Positions 31,994-41,258 of a stretch of DNA of 64,000 nt are shown here, in pieces (positions within the stretch are counted from its first letter, which is position 1; each line of letters begins with the position of its first letter). A program made the translations under genes and the position numbers. The stretch lies in assembly GCA_030535355.1 (NCBI GenBank), contig JAUNIO010000006.1:31935-95934 (forward strand). Direction: 5' to 3'. This DNA comes from a bacterium. Lineage in GTDB: Bacteria > Vulcanimicrobiota > Xenobia > Xenobiales > Xenobiaceae. A model generated the notes under the pieces. That model saw nothing but the letters and a program-made list of their open reading frames with translations, had not been told where the DNA came from and ran no database searches.

Positions 31994-32476
31994 CGAAACA
32001 CCTCCAGCTATATAGGCCGCACATAAACCAGAACCGGCCTGAATTTATACTTTCGTTATATTTTTATTCACCCCTTTATCAGAGAACAATTAACTTCTCT
32101 GATTTAAGAGCGAACGCTATGCTCAATTTTTATTTTGGGTCAGCATCGTCAAAACAGTTGTTCTCAGACTTACCACCTTAAGAATTGTGTTCCGACACGG
32201 CCTCCTCCACATATAGCCTTTACAGCTACTATCGTTGTGCAGATTATACGCACAAATTGTTACAAATATTTTAACTTCAGCTAAAGCTCTTGTTAATACA
32301 TACAGCCTGAGAGATAGTTTTTTTTACAAACATACTCAAATAAGAATTAATATCATTTAGTTAGCGGCCAGCTAACTTGCGAAACTTTCTGATTTCCCCT
32401 AACGAATGACAGCCCTTGCCTAATTAGCAGCGCCAGTCAAAAGGCAAAAACTTCGTCTAAGCGAATTTTGTCAGTC
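31994..32476. other. Intergenic region between flgF and the TldE-like gene
   Basis: It carries a minus-strand TATAAT (32248-32243) that could start a 250-base flgF leader. A six-codon frame with a GGAGG site and GTG start (32198-32178) lies in that leader. A perfect inverted repeat GTTAGC-N5-GCTAAC (32356-32372) lies on the TldE side. I see no sigma-28 consensus and no gene. Confidence 0.4.
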
Positions 32477-33766
32477 ATGGCTGATTTAACAAGCGTTGTC
32501 AAAGAGGGCTTATCCTTCTGCCGCGAGGTAGAAGCCGTGCAGCACGAGCGCTATATGTTCGATTTGGGGGCACCTAAGCGCTGGCAGGAACAAATCGGCT
32601 TTGGAATACGGGTTAACCATCTCGGCCGTCTCGGTTTTGCTTGGTGCGAGGGACAATATTCTCTTTCTGAGTTACTGCAGCAAGCCGCGCAAAATTCTGC
32701 CAACGGTCCGGAAGGCGATCTCAGCATACCACGCCAGCTTGTTTCCCAATCCTATAAATCCAGTCTCAGCATTGACGATTCGATCTCGGCACTTGATAAA
32801 CTAGTTCAGGAACTGCGTTTTATACTGCCTTCCTTTATGCCGGGACGTTCTTTCACCATAAACGCCCAATTAGTACATGACGTCTTTGCCATTGCCAACA
32901 GACGCGGCGTCCAGCGCGATGAACGCATTGCCCATCTGTTAACCCTGCGCTCTCCGCAAAACCCTCCTATTTTAGCGACATCTTATACCACAGTGCCCCC
33001 CACAAATCCGGACTATCTGCTTTGCCAGCTGCTCTGGAGGCATTCTCACTCCCGCGACATAGCTTTGCCCGATAACGATACCCTTCCGGCATTCTTCTCT
33101 CCAGAAGCCTCAGCCCAGTTTTGGCACGACTGCCTGCAGAGTCATTGGATAGATGGGGAAGATACAGGCTGTCAGCCATTTCCCTGTCACCCCAGCATTT
33201 CCGTTTATGAAGACGGCAGCCTGCCCCGTGCCTTAGGATTCACCCATATAGACGGTGTAGGTCTGCCGCGCCAGCGTCTGCCACTAATTAACCAGGGACA
33301 GACCGTCAATACTCTGCGCGATGCGATAGCAGCCAAGCGCCCCGGCCATGAAGTGCCAGGATGTGCTATACGCTATTGGGGACACCCTCCCCAAACCGGC
33401 TACGCCAATTTAGATATTTTGCCAGGGCAGCACACTGCCAGCCAGCTTTGCCAGGACATGGTCAGCGGTATTTGGCTGGATTACTTAACTCCCCTGCCCG
33501 CTCCAGCCCCAGCAGGCATTTTTCAGCGCCGGGCCAGCATCGCTTTTTTAGTGCAGAATGGACGTCCTATAGCCCGCCTGCCCCAATTTGTCGTTCAAGG
33601 CAATTACCGCGATATGCTCAATCAGAATTTTTTAGGTTTAGGCTGTGAAGCCCGCCTACACGGGCGCATAAAAGCTCCAGCCATGGCCGTCAGTGAACTG
33701 CAGCTCTATAAAAAAGAGCTTTCTCCCCAAGAGAGCGGCCTCGATCTCCCCGGTTTATGGTGGTAG
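32477..33766 (+). CDS. TldE/PmbA-like protein (TldD family)
   Basis: The 429-residue protein has the TldD/PmbA layout: an N-terminal domain with GFGIRVNHLGRLGFAWCEG and LSELLQQAAQNS, and a C-terminal beta domain with GFTHIDGVGLPRQRLPLINQGQTVNTLRDAIAAKR, the NLDILPG loop, RRASIAFLVQNGRPIARL and GNYRDMLNQNFLGLG. No HExxxH zinc motif is visible, as in TldE subunits that pair with an active TldD. No tldD is in the window. Such pairs mature ribosomal peptides or antitoxins. I chose the ATG at 32477 over a TTG at 32468. The ribosome site is weak. Confidence 0.75.
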   Translation: MADLTSVVKEGLSFCREVEAVQHERYMFDLGAPKRWQEQIGFGIRVNHLGRLGFAWCEGQYSLSELLQQAAQNSANGPEGDLSIPRQLVSQSYKSSLSIDDSISALDKLVQELRFILPSFMPGRSFTINAQLVHDVFAIANRRGVQRDERIAHLLTLRSPQNPPILATSYTTVPPTNPDYLLCQLLWRHSHSRDIALPDNDTLPAFFSPEASAQFWHDCLQSHWIDGEDTGCQPFPCHPSISVYEDGSLPRALGFTHIDGVGLPRQRLPLINQGQTVNTLRDAIAAKRPGHEVPGCAIRYWGHPPQTGYANLDILPGQHTASQLCQDMVSGIWLDYLTPLPAPAPAGIFQRRASIAFLVQNGRPIARLPQFVVQGNYRDMLNQNFLGLGCEARLHGRIKAPAMAVSELQLYKKELSPQESGLDLPGLWW

Positions 33767-33829
33767 CCTCACCTACAACAGCAGCGCTCTTGGAATTAAA
33801 TTATTAGTTTTTTTATGGTGGTATAAAGC

Positions 33830-34753
33830 ATGAAATTAACAGAGTTAGCCCAGTTACTTCAGGGCAGCGTGGCAGGCGATGATGTCGAGATATACTGCGT
33901 CTGCGGTATAGATGAGCAGCACCCTCACGCCATAACCTTTGCCGAAAACAGCCAAAGTGCAGCCCAAGCGGAAGACCAAGGTTTTAAAGCATTAGTAATA
34001 CCGGCCAAAGTGAAGACAAATCTGCCCCATATCACCGTAGCCAATCCCCGCTTAGCCTACGCTCAACTGTTACAGCTTTTTCATCCTCCTTTACAGTACC
34101 AATCGGGTATCCACACTTCCGCCATAATCGCCCCCAGCGCAGCAGTCGCTCCCAGCGCTTACGTAGGCCCTTACGCTATAATCAATGAAAGAGCAGAGAT
34201 AGGAGAAAATGCCGTAATAGAAGCTCACGCTCTGGTCGGTACCGGCTGCAGAATAGGCAGCGATACCCGCCTTTTAGCTCACGCCAGTTTAGGCGATGGC
34301 AGCAGTGTCGGCACCCAGTGTTTAATAGGGCCGCACACGCGCATAACCGCTGGCTCCATTATCGGAGACGATGTAGAGATCGGGGCCCGCTGCATTTTAG
34401 AAGAATGCCAGATTGACCAGGGATGCCGCATTGACAATATGGTTTTAGTGCGCAGCGGAGCGCATTTAGGGCCAGGAACGATTTTAGTATCCCATACTAC
34501 TGTACAGGAAGGCGCACAGACGGGCATGTTTTGCGTTTTAGCAGCGGAAGCATCGGCAATGCCGCAGACTAAGGTAGGCAATTACGCGACTGTCGGCGGA
34601 CGCGTTGTAATCAGCGCTGACATTCCCGACGGACAAACCACCTGGTCGGGCAATCCGCCTCTTCCCCACCGCGAAGATATGCGGCGTTTAGCTCAGCGAA
34701 ATGCTGTGCCTAAGGTGGTAAAAGCGCTGCAAAAGCAATTAAAGCGCCAGTAG
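33830..34753 (+). CDS. LpxD-like acyltransferase, divergent active site
   Basis: The 307-residue protein has an LpxD-type N-terminal uridine domain (MKLTELAQLLQGSVAGDDVEIYCVCGIDE, then TFAENSQ) and a left-handed hexapeptide-repeat helix (about 95-270; SAIIAPSAAVAPSAYVGPYAIINERAEIGENAVIE). In LpxD the catalytic His lies in a NxVxIAHN motif. Here the equivalent reads DNMVLVRSGAHLG, so the His is missing or displaced. LpxD adds the second 3-OH acyl chain to lipid A precursors at the cytoplasmic membrane face. This may be a paralogue with another substrate. It lies 63 bases after the TldE-like gene. Confidence 0.75.
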   Translation: MKLTELAQLLQGSVAGDDVEIYCVCGIDEQHPHAITFAENSQSAAQAEDQGFKALVIPAKVKTNLPHITVANPRLAYAQLLQLFHPPLQYQSGIHTSAIIAPSAAVAPSAYVGPYAIINERAEIGENAVIEAHALVGTGCRIGSDTRLLAHASLGDGSSVGTQCLIGPHTRITAGSIIGDDVEIGARCILEECQIDQGCRIDNMVLVRSGAHLGPGTILVSHTTVQEGAQTGMFCVLAAEASAMPQTKVGNYATVGGRVVISADIPDGQTTWSGNPPLPHREDMRRLAQRNAVPKVVKALQKQLKRQ

Positions 34754-34941
34754 TTTCCTTTGCCTAAAGCTGCGCCGATCGTATTCAATACGAGGGGCGT
34801 AGCCGCGGTATTTTGGCGTGCCGTGTTCCATCTGTCAGCTACTTTGGCCAGGTCGGGCGAATAGCGTTCCGTGGCAGAGATAATCATGCGGTGGGCAAAC
34901 GGAAGGGCATCGTAAATGGTAGCAGGCATCGAAGACACCAA
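34693..34941 (-). CDS. Possible small protein after YihY, 82 residues
   Basis: An open frame begins 15 bases downstream of the YihY stop on the same strand (MVSSMPATIYDALPFAHRMI) and runs 20 codons into the antisense of the LpxD-like gene. Its composition is protein-like up to the LpxD stop. The ribosome site is poor and the overlap is convergent, so this may be chance. I list it with low confidence because nothing else explains 34754-34941. Confidence 0.3.
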   Translation of the reverse strand: MVSSMPATIYDALPFAHRMIISATERYSPDLAKVADRWNTARQNTAATPLVLNTIGAALGKGNYWRFNCFCSAFTTLGTAFR

Positions 34942-34955
34942 TTGAGCGCTGTTCT

Positions 34956-35972
34956 CTAGCCAGCGCTGCTGTCTTCAGCAATCAGCGCTTTTTTGTGACG
35001 TTTGGCATACTTCTTCGCGGCGCTCTGCCGCGCTTTGCGTTCCTGCTCCCAAAGACGGGCTTCATAAGTTTCACAAGAGTGAATCAGCTCAGCTCCTATC
35101 AAAAACACAAAAGCCACCACGAACATCCAAAACAGCAAACCGATAATGTACCAGAGTGAACCGTAAATAACCGAAACTTCAGCGAAGTGAATGGCGTATA
35201 TTAAATAGACGTAACTGGTAATCTTGTACGCGAAGCCAGAAAAAAGTGCGCCGGGAACAATATAGCTCCAGGCGATAGGTTTAGCCGGAAGCAGACGGTA
35301 AACCATCATAAAGATCAAACTGACGCCCAAAGGGGTAATAATCCACGATACGACCCAGCTCCACAGCATCGCCTGATCGATAGACAGTCCCCACAGTTCA
35401 GGCAAAGACAAATGTAACAGCAGTTTTTTGACAATATTGAGAAAACCCGCTCCGGCCAGCATAATGATTCCCAAAATCCAAGTTACCGCCACCAGCTCTA
35501 GAGCTAACAGGGTGCGCTTAATCCAAGTGCGCTGAAGAGGTACCCCCCAAACACGGCAAAGGCTGCTCTCTAACCCCATAAACATCAGACGCCCCGACCA
35601 CATACCTATAGCTAGGTTGATAATAACGTTGCGCCCTATATTTTCGGACAAACCTTTCAGCTCTTGTTCAACCCAGCTGCTATTAGTGGGTAAAAATGAT
35701 TTCAGCAAGGTGACAACATATTCAAAGCTGGTATCTCCCCGTGAAGTAGCCCCGGACAGAAAATCTAGGCCGTTGCTGGCCTGTGACTGAATAAAGGGAA
35801 ATGAAAAAAGCCAGCCGATAACGTTAACCCCGACCAAACACATGGGCAAAAGGGACAAAAAGGCATAAAAAGAGATACCCGCCGCCAAATAAGCCGAATC
35901 ATTTACGGTCATATTTTTAATGACATCTTTGACGATGGGAACTATGTTGTTGCGGGTAAAGACTAGGCGCAT
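34956..35972 (-). CDS. YihY/BrkB-family inner-membrane protein
   Basis: About six membrane segments are seen in 338 residues. The family signature near the N-terminus, SAYLAAGISFYAFLSLLPMCLVGVNVIGW, and later the YRLLPAKPIAWSYIVPGALFSGFAYKITSYVYLIYAIHFAEVSVIYGSLWYIIGLLFWMFVVAFVFLIGAEL block are both diagnostic. The old assignment as a ribonuclease BN is not supported and the function is unknown. The start is uncertain: ATG 35972 has GGGA nearby, and a longer frame reaches 36011. Confidence 0.88.
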   Translation of the reverse strand: MRLVFTRNNIVPIVKDVIKNMTVNDSAYLAAGISFYAFLSLLPMCLVGVNVIGWLFSFPFIQSQASNGLDFLSGATSRGDTSFEYVVTLLKSFLPTNSSWVEQELKGLSENIGRNVIINLAIGMWSGRLMFMGLESSLCRVWGVPLQRTWIKRTLLALELVAVTWILGIIMLAGAGFLNIVKKLLLHLSLPELWGLSIDQAMLWSWVVSWIITPLGVSLIFMMVYRLLPAKPIAWSYIVPGALFSGFAYKITSYVYLIYAIHFAEVSVIYGSLWYIIGLLFWMFVVAFVFLIGAELIHSCETYEARLWEQERKARQSAAKKYAKRHKKALIAEDSSAG

Positions 35973-36060
35973 AGGGGAATCCCAAAGTACCAGAAAACTT
36001 ACATCTAACATTAAGCGACAGACTTAAGCCTGCCGCTTAATGATAAATAACAACTAAAAC

Positions 36061-38064
36061 TTATTTCTTGATCTTGCCCTGTTTCACCAAAATCTCTTCC
36101 ATCTGGTCCAAAGCCTCGTCCATGCACTTGGCCGCAGCTTCCATAGCCTGGGGCTTGGTAATATCCACCCCGGCCATCTTCAGCAGATCGACGGGCGATT
36201 TACTGCAGCCGCTGGAGAGCATCTTCAGGTAAGCATCGCGGGCTGGTTCTCCCTCTTTCTCAATGCGGTCAGCGATAGCAATACCCGAAGACATACCGGC
36301 CGTATAAGAGAAAACGTAGAACTTGTAATAAAGGTGAGGAATATAAGCCCACTCGATGCCGTCGTTCTCACCTACAGTGAACTCAGGACCGTAATATTCG
36401 CGAATTAGATCGGCATACAGCTTATTGAAATAATCGGCTGTCAGAGAATCACCGCGCTCGTACGCTTCATGCACGCGCAGTTCCCAATCGGCAAACAAAG
36501 CCTGACGGTAGATGGTAGCGCGGATTCTGTCCACCATATCGTTGAGCAGATAGAGCTTTTCTTCATCTGTTTTAGCGTTAGCGATCAAGTAATCGGACAG
36601 CAGTTTTTCATTGCAGGTCGAAGCTACTTCAGCGATAAAGGGCACATAACCAGCTGTAACCTGGGGCTGATGGCTATATGACAAAACACTGTGCATGGCG
36701 TGCCCATATTCGTGGGCAACCGTAGATACGTCATCGCTTTCGTTCTGATAATTCAGTTTTATGAAGGGATGCTTGCCAAAACTGCTGCAGCAGGAAGCGC
36801 CGCTGTCCTTGTACTTGTGCGGATAAACATCTACCCAGCCGTTGTGGGGGTCCATACCCTCGGTAATCTGCTTAATATAATCTGGGCCTAAGCACTGCAA
36901 AGCCTTAGGAATTGTTTTAATGGCCTGATTATAGGGAATATCTTTGTTAACCCCAGCCACCATAGGCGGATATAGGTCATAGATATGCAGATCGTCAATG
37001 CCCATAATCTTCTTGCGCAGCTGCACATAACGGTGCAAAGGCTTAAGATTGGCGCGGACCGAATTGACCACATTGCGATAGACGTCAGTGGGGATGTTAT
37101 CGCGATCTAAATAAGCTTCCAGAGCGGAATCGTAACCGCGGGACCTAGCCAAAAACACCGTGTATTCGATCTGGCCGGCCATCAGAGACGCAAAAACATG
37201 GCGGTAATCGTTAAGGGTTCCAAAGAATTTTTCTACCGTCTCGCGGCGCACGCGGCGATCATTGGAACCGCGATATTTGCTGTAATTCGTGAAAGTTAAT
37301 TGGACCTCTTTACCCTTCTCATCTTTAATGGTAGGCAGTTTTATATCAGTATACATACTGCCGAATGCCTTCTCATAGCCAGAAGGCAATTCGTTGAGGT
37401 CGGTGGTAGCGAACTGGTTATCCTGGGCTAGAGCTAAAATGCGCTCCTCTTTCGGAGACAGCACACGGCTAGAACGGCGGCGCACCTCAGTAATCCAAGG
37501 CTCATATTCCTTGAGAGCCGGAACTTTAGCATAACCATCACTAACCTGGGCGTCGCTCAGAGCCAAAACCTCCTGGCGCATAAAAGTAGTATCGTTAGTC
37601 AGCGCTTTGACTTCGTTCTGCGCCTTTTCACTCATTATCTGCAGGTCGTTATTATCCTGATAGGTGGTAAAACGCAGATTAGCATACATGGCCAAATACC
37701 CGGTTTCTAAATCGGTGGCCAGGTACTTTTCGAGACAGGCCCGCAAAGTTTCGGGATTGCCCAGCTTACCTTTAAACTGGCTCAAAGACTCGCGCTCTTT
37801 GCTGACCTTTGCCAGGCGATCGTAGAATTCAGCATCGGATTTGCACAGCGAACTCAAATCCCATTTGTACAGATCAGGTATGGCTTTGCGCTCCATATTG
37901 CTATCCGGAACAAACTCCTTAGCCTTATTGGCTTTGACGATGTTGGAGAACAATTTAGTCGCGGTCACCGGAACGTCCACCTTCTCTTTCTTTTCTGGAG
38001 CAGACCAGGCAGGAACAGCCGCCAGCATCAAAGCGATGGCAGCATAAGCCATACATTTTTTCAT
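36061..38064 (-). CDS. pepF: Exported M3-family oligoendopeptidase (PepF type)
   Basis: Of 667 residues, the first 20 (MKKCMAYAAIALMLAAVPAW, cleaved after AWSA) form a Sec signal peptide, unusual for PepF, which is normally cytoplasmic. The body follows the PepF pattern: an N-terminal helical domain (KWDLSSLCKSDAEFYDRLAKVSKERESLSQFKGKLG), FTNYSKYRGSNDRRVRRETVEKFF, and the zinc site HEYGH at 451-455 with the downstream Glu region. The enzyme would cut short peptides in the periplasm. GAGGTG lies eight bases from the ATG at 38064, which excludes a longer frame. It is monocistronic. Confidence 0.9.
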   Translation of the reverse strand: MKKCMAYAAIALMLAAVPAWSAPEKKEKVDVPVTATKLFSNIVKANKAKEFVPDSNMERKAIPDLYKWDLSSLCKSDAEFYDRLAKVSKERESLSQFKGKLGNPETLRACLEKYLATDLETGYLAMYANLRFTTYQDNNDLQIMSEKAQNEVKALTNDTTFMRQEVLALSDAQVSDGYAKVPALKEYEPWITEVRRRSSRVLSPKEERILALAQDNQFATTDLNELPSGYEKAFGSMYTDIKLPTIKDEKGKEVQLTFTNYSKYRGSNDRRVRRETVEKFFGTLNDYRHVFASLMAGQIEYTVFLARSRGYDSALEAYLDRDNIPTDVYRNVVNSVRANLKPLHRYVQLRKKIMGIDDLHIYDLYPPMVAGVNKDIPYNQAIKTIPKALQCLGPDYIKQITEGMDPHNGWVDVYPHKYKDSGASCCSSFGKHPFIKLNYQNESDDVSTVAHEYGHAMHSVLSYSHQPQVTAGYVPFIAEVASTCNEKLLSDYLIANAKTDEEKLYLLNDMVDRIRATIYRQALFADWELRVHEAYERGDSLTADYFNKLYADLIREYYGPEFTVGENDGIEWAYIPHLYYKFYVFSYTAGMSSGIAIADRIEKEGEPARDAYLKMLSSGCSKSPVDLLKMAGVDITKPQAMEAAAKCMDEALDQMEEILVKQGKIKK

Positions 38065-38213
38065 AACCATTTCACCTCGTAAGGTCAGCGTTAATCTAAA
38101 AGAACCTATAGACCAGTATTGTCTGGAATATAAATAAATGTAAAGTTTCTTTAATAGGAAACAGCGTCCTGCCACAGGCCCAACTGTTTAGAAAAGACAG
38201 CTAAGAGGTAAAA

Positions 38214-39524
38214 CTAAAGGGAAAAAGCCGCATACACTGACGGTAATCCCTCTTGCCTGGCCTCCGGGTATTCATAGACGGATTTTTCCTTGAAACCAGC
38301 AGCCTTTAAAGAGCTGCGCATCTGAACCCAAGTGTCTGGATCAGCATCGATAATCAGCAACCCATCCGGCTTGAGCGCCTGGCGCAAGGAACTCCACAAA
38401 GGCTGCACAGTATCGGAAAATTGCTCCTTGGAAATGCCAGCCATATACACACCGCTGAGATGAACAAAGTCCAGGCTCTTTTCCGGGAGGCCAAGGCTGT
38501 TTCCGGCCGCAGTAAGCAGCTCTACAGCTCCCCAATCGGCTTTGCCGCTTCTTTCCGCCAAAGTGGCTAACACAATACAGTTTTCGTCATCATCTACGCC
38601 GTATATTTTTGCTTCACTGCCCAATTCCCGGCGCAGAACGGAAAAAAGCTGGCCAGCGCCAAAGCCGACATCCGCCCAGGATGCCCCTTTGCCCGGTTTC
38701 TCTCCTATAACTTTGGCAAGATTATCCCAAAGCTGCTGTTCTCTCTGAACCGACACAGAGGTGAACAGCTGACGGTAAGGTTCAAGAGGCCAGCGGGGAT
38801 ATTCAAGCAGGGTGGCAGCTTCATGCAGCTGTTTCATCTTGCCTAAATCGCCTTCGCGCACAGCCAGCAGCACCTGCGTGGACCACAGAGGATTGGGAAC
38901 AGTTTCTTCCTGCCCTTCAGGGCCGCGCACATTGACATTGCCGCCCCCATATAATATCGCATAATTGGCTTCGGCGAGCGGTTCAAACTCCCACTCCGGC
39001 ATGAACGCCACCCAGCGCCCCTGGCCTTTAGTAAAAAAAGCCGCAGCCCGCTGGCCTTGATCGGCCTGAGGGTCTAAAAACAATGCCCGTTCCACTAAAT
39101 AGCGCAGAGCGTATTTATACATATACAGGCTGTGCGCCGCCTCCCGATCTCGCAGAACTTTGGCCGATGCTTCCAGAGTCTCTTCAATAGTTTTTAGACC
39201 GTTATCCGGAGATACACCGGAAGCTTGAGATGAAGCAGACATTTTGGCAATAAAATCACGCAAAGTTTTTATGAGCTGAGCTTCCTGTTTAATCTGGCTT
39301 ACGGCAGGCAAAGGCAAAGCGCTTCGCCTGGAGACGCTTACCCCACCCGCTGCCCCCGTCTTCGCCGGACTGGCCGCCGGAATAGGAGACACTGCGGACG
39401 GAGGCGTCGCTGTGGTGTTGCTGCAGGCCGAGGTTCCTATCAGCAGCCCTGCCATCAGAATAGCTGCCGGAGAAATACCCCATCCTGAAAGTAAGTACCT
39501 ATTTCTAAACATATTAATAAACAT
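38214..39524 (-). CDS. Exported or lipid-anchored SAM-methyltransferase-like protein
   Basis: A hydrophobic N-terminus (WGISPAAILMAGLLIGTSAC) ends in a lipobox-like cysteine, followed by a Ser/Ala/Pro-rich linker with AGGVSVSRRSALPLP. About residues 80-280 are helical. The C-terminal 160 residues are a Rossmann methyltransferase: WADVGFGAGQLFSVL (motif I), KIYGVDDDENCIV with the acidic loop, LGLPEKSLDFVHLSGVYM (motif IV), and LKPDGLLIIDADP. SAM is not known in the periplasm, so either the domain is a degenerate binder or the N-terminus is only an anchor. I do not know the substrate. Confidence 0.7.
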   Translation of the reverse strand: MFINMFRNRYLLSGWGISPAAILMAGLLIGTSACSNTTATPPSAVSPIPAASPAKTGAAGGVSVSRRSALPLPAVSQIKQEAQLIKTLRDFIAKMSASSQASGVSPDNGLKTIEETLEASAKVLRDREAAHSLYMYKYALRYLVERALFLDPQADQGQRAAAFFTKGQGRWVAFMPEWEFEPLAEANYAILYGGGNVNVRGPEGQEETVPNPLWSTQVLLAVREGDLGKMKQLHEAATLLEYPRWPLEPYRQLFTSVSVQREQQLWDNLAKVIGEKPGKGASWADVGFGAGQLFSVLRRELGSEAKIYGVDDDENCIVLATLAERSGKADWGAVELLTAAGNSLGLPEKSLDFVHLSGVYMAGISKEQFSDTVQPLWSSLRQALKPDGLLIIDADPDTWVQMRSSLKAAGFKEKSVYEYPEARQEGLPSVYAAFSL

Positions 39525-39611
39525 AAACAGACATCAAATATTTATCATTTTTAGAGAAACACCTATAAGTTCAAGATTTCCCTAAAAAGCCTATGGGCCC
39601 GCTGCATAATT

Positions 39612-39637
39612 TAAGGCCTTGACTAAGTGTTTCAAGG
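39612..39637. other. Hairpin upstream of sstT
   Basis: GGCCTTGA pairs with TCAAGGCC around a ten-base loop. It sits between the minus-strand methyltransferase gene and sstT, about 110 bases before the sstT start. There is no T-run. Confidence 0.4.
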
Positions 39638-39749
39638 CCTGGCTTATACAAAAAAGGGGTTTTACAGCCCGCCAATAAAACAGAACAAAATAACTAGGCC
39701 TATACATTAAACCATACCATAAATATTCGACAGCGAAAGGCTCCGCACC

Positions 39750-40970
39750 ATGAAGGACATTTTACGCCAGCTTTGGGAAAAATGGAATCAGCTAAGTTTA
39801 GTTAAGCAAATTATCTGCGGCATCGTCCTGGGGTTGGTCCTAGCTCTATCCGTACCCAAGCTAACCTTCATTTCTCTGTTCGGCACGCTGTTCGTAGGTG
39901 CCTTAAAATCGGTAGCTCCCCTGCTGGTTTTCTTTCTAGTCATGGATTCCCTGGCTCAGCACAAGTCCAGCACCCCCACAAACATCAAAAGCATCATCAT
40001 CCTATATTGCGTAAGTATGCTTCTGGCCGCTTTAGCGGCAGTATTTATTACTATGACTTTCGCTCCTACCTTGGTGCTCCAAGGGGTAGGAGAGAGCAGC
40101 CCAGCCCCCAGCAACATCGGCGAAGTTCTGCACAGCGTCTTTACCAGTTTTGTGCAAAACCCCGTCGAAGCTATCAGCAAAGCCAATTACATAGGCATTT
40201 TATTTTGGGCCGTTATATTCGGAGTGATCCTGCGCCCCGCCCGTGAATCGACCAAAACCGTACTGCACGACACCGCTGAGGCGGTGAGCAAAGTGATCGG
40301 TTTCGTGATCCGCTTTGCCCCTTTAGGCGTCATGGGACTGCTCTACAAAGCCATTTCCGACGGCGGGCTTAGCAGTCTGCTGGTATATGGCAAACTGATC
40401 TTGGTTTTGGTAGGCATTATGCTGTTTACCGCCTTAATTCTCAACCCGCTTATAGTCTTTTTCACTATCAGCGGCAACCCCTATCCCCTAGTCTGGAAGT
40501 GTCTGCGCGACAGCGGAGTCACAGCTTTCTTTACCAGAAGCTCCGCCGCCAATATTCCCGTCAATATGGCCATTTGCGAAGAGCTTAAGCTCGATCGGGC
40601 CACTTATTCGGTTTCCATTCCTCTGGGAGCGACTATCAACATGTGCGGAGCAGCGATTACGATCACCACTATGACTTTAGCCACGGTAAATACGCTGCAT
40701 ATTCATATCGATATTATCAGCGCTATCCTCATGTGCATTATGGCTACCATCAGCGCCTGCGGCAGTTCCGGAGTAGCAGGCGGATCGCTGCTGCTCATCC
40801 CCTTAGCCTGCGGTATGTTCGGCATTTCCGACGAGATAGCCATGCAGGTAGTCGGTACGGGATTTATCATCGGCGTCATTCAGGATTCCTGCGAAACCGC
40901 TCTCAATTCTTCTTCAGATCTGCTGTTCACCGCTGCCGCAGATATACGCCGCCAAAAGCAGAGCCAATGA
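39750..40970 (+). CDS. sstT: Sodium:serine/threonine symporter SstT
   Basis: The 406-residue protein belongs to the DAACS family. Eight membrane spans and the re-entrant loops are present, with conserved ITITTMTLATVNTLHI and the serine-rich hairpin GSSGVAGGSLLLIPLACGMFG. The N-terminal block LSLVKQIICGIVLGLVLALSVPKLTFISLFGTLFVGALKSVAPLLVFFLVMDSLAQHKSS and FFTRSSAANIPVNMAICEELKL match SstT. It takes up serine and threonine with Na+. It is monocistronic. Confidence 0.95.
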   Translation: MKDILRQLWEKWNQLSLVKQIICGIVLGLVLALSVPKLTFISLFGTLFVGALKSVAPLLVFFLVMDSLAQHKSSTPTNIKSIIILYCVSMLLAALAAVFITMTFAPTLVLQGVGESSPAPSNIGEVLHSVFTSFVQNPVEAISKANYIGILFWAVIFGVILRPARESTKTVLHDTAEAVSKVIGFVIRFAPLGVMGLLYKAISDGGLSSLLVYGKLILVLVGIMLFTALILNPLIVFFTISGNPYPLVWKCLRDSGVTAFFTRSSAANIPVNMAICEELKLDRATYSVSIPLGATINMCGAAITITTMTLATVNTLHIHIDIISAILMCIMATISACGSSGVAGGSLLLIPLACGMFGISDEIAMQVVGTGFIIGVIQDSCETALNSSSDLLFTAAADIRRQKQSQ

Positions 40971-40999
40971 CAGCAGTTTAGACGGAACGCTATTTCCGC

Positions 41000-41050
41000 G
41001 TAACCGTCAAATATGCTGGTTGCTGCGTTTTGCGACACGTTAATGTTTGC
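41000..41050. repeat. Dispersed inverted-repeat element, left-end copy
   Basis: The 51 bases match 18750-18800 with two mismatches, then the sequence diverges. It sits just downstream of sstT. Unlike the full-length copy, no matching right end is seen. Confidence 0.65.
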
Positions 41051-41140
41051 AGCATCTTCTGTCACCTTGGCGTTGCGGCAGTTCTGCTAAGCGTAGCATC
41101 TGAGCGCAGCGAAGCAGCGTAGCGGGCAAAAGCTGACGCA

Positions 41141-41180
41141 AAAAAGTCAGGTGCCTGAAGCATCCAGCTGATTTTTTTAG
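41141..41180 (+). terminator. Possible terminator of sstT
   Basis: AAAAAAGTCAG pairs loosely with CTGATTTTTTT about 20 bases apart and ends in seven T. The central stem is weak. Confidence 0.35.
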
Positions 41181-41223
41181 CAAATCAAATAAGAAAAGAA
41201 ATCGCCAAGTCCGCACTTTCCTC

Positions 41224-41252
41224 TTGACATCTGTAATATTTAAATATAGAAT
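41224..41252 (+). promoter_or_regulatory. Promoter of the infC-rpmI-rplT operon
   Basis: TTGACA (41224-41229) is consensus and TAGAAT (41247-41252) follows after 17 bases. Transcription would begin near 41259, nearly 195 bases before infC. Confidence 0.8.
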
Positions 41253-41258
41253 AGTACC

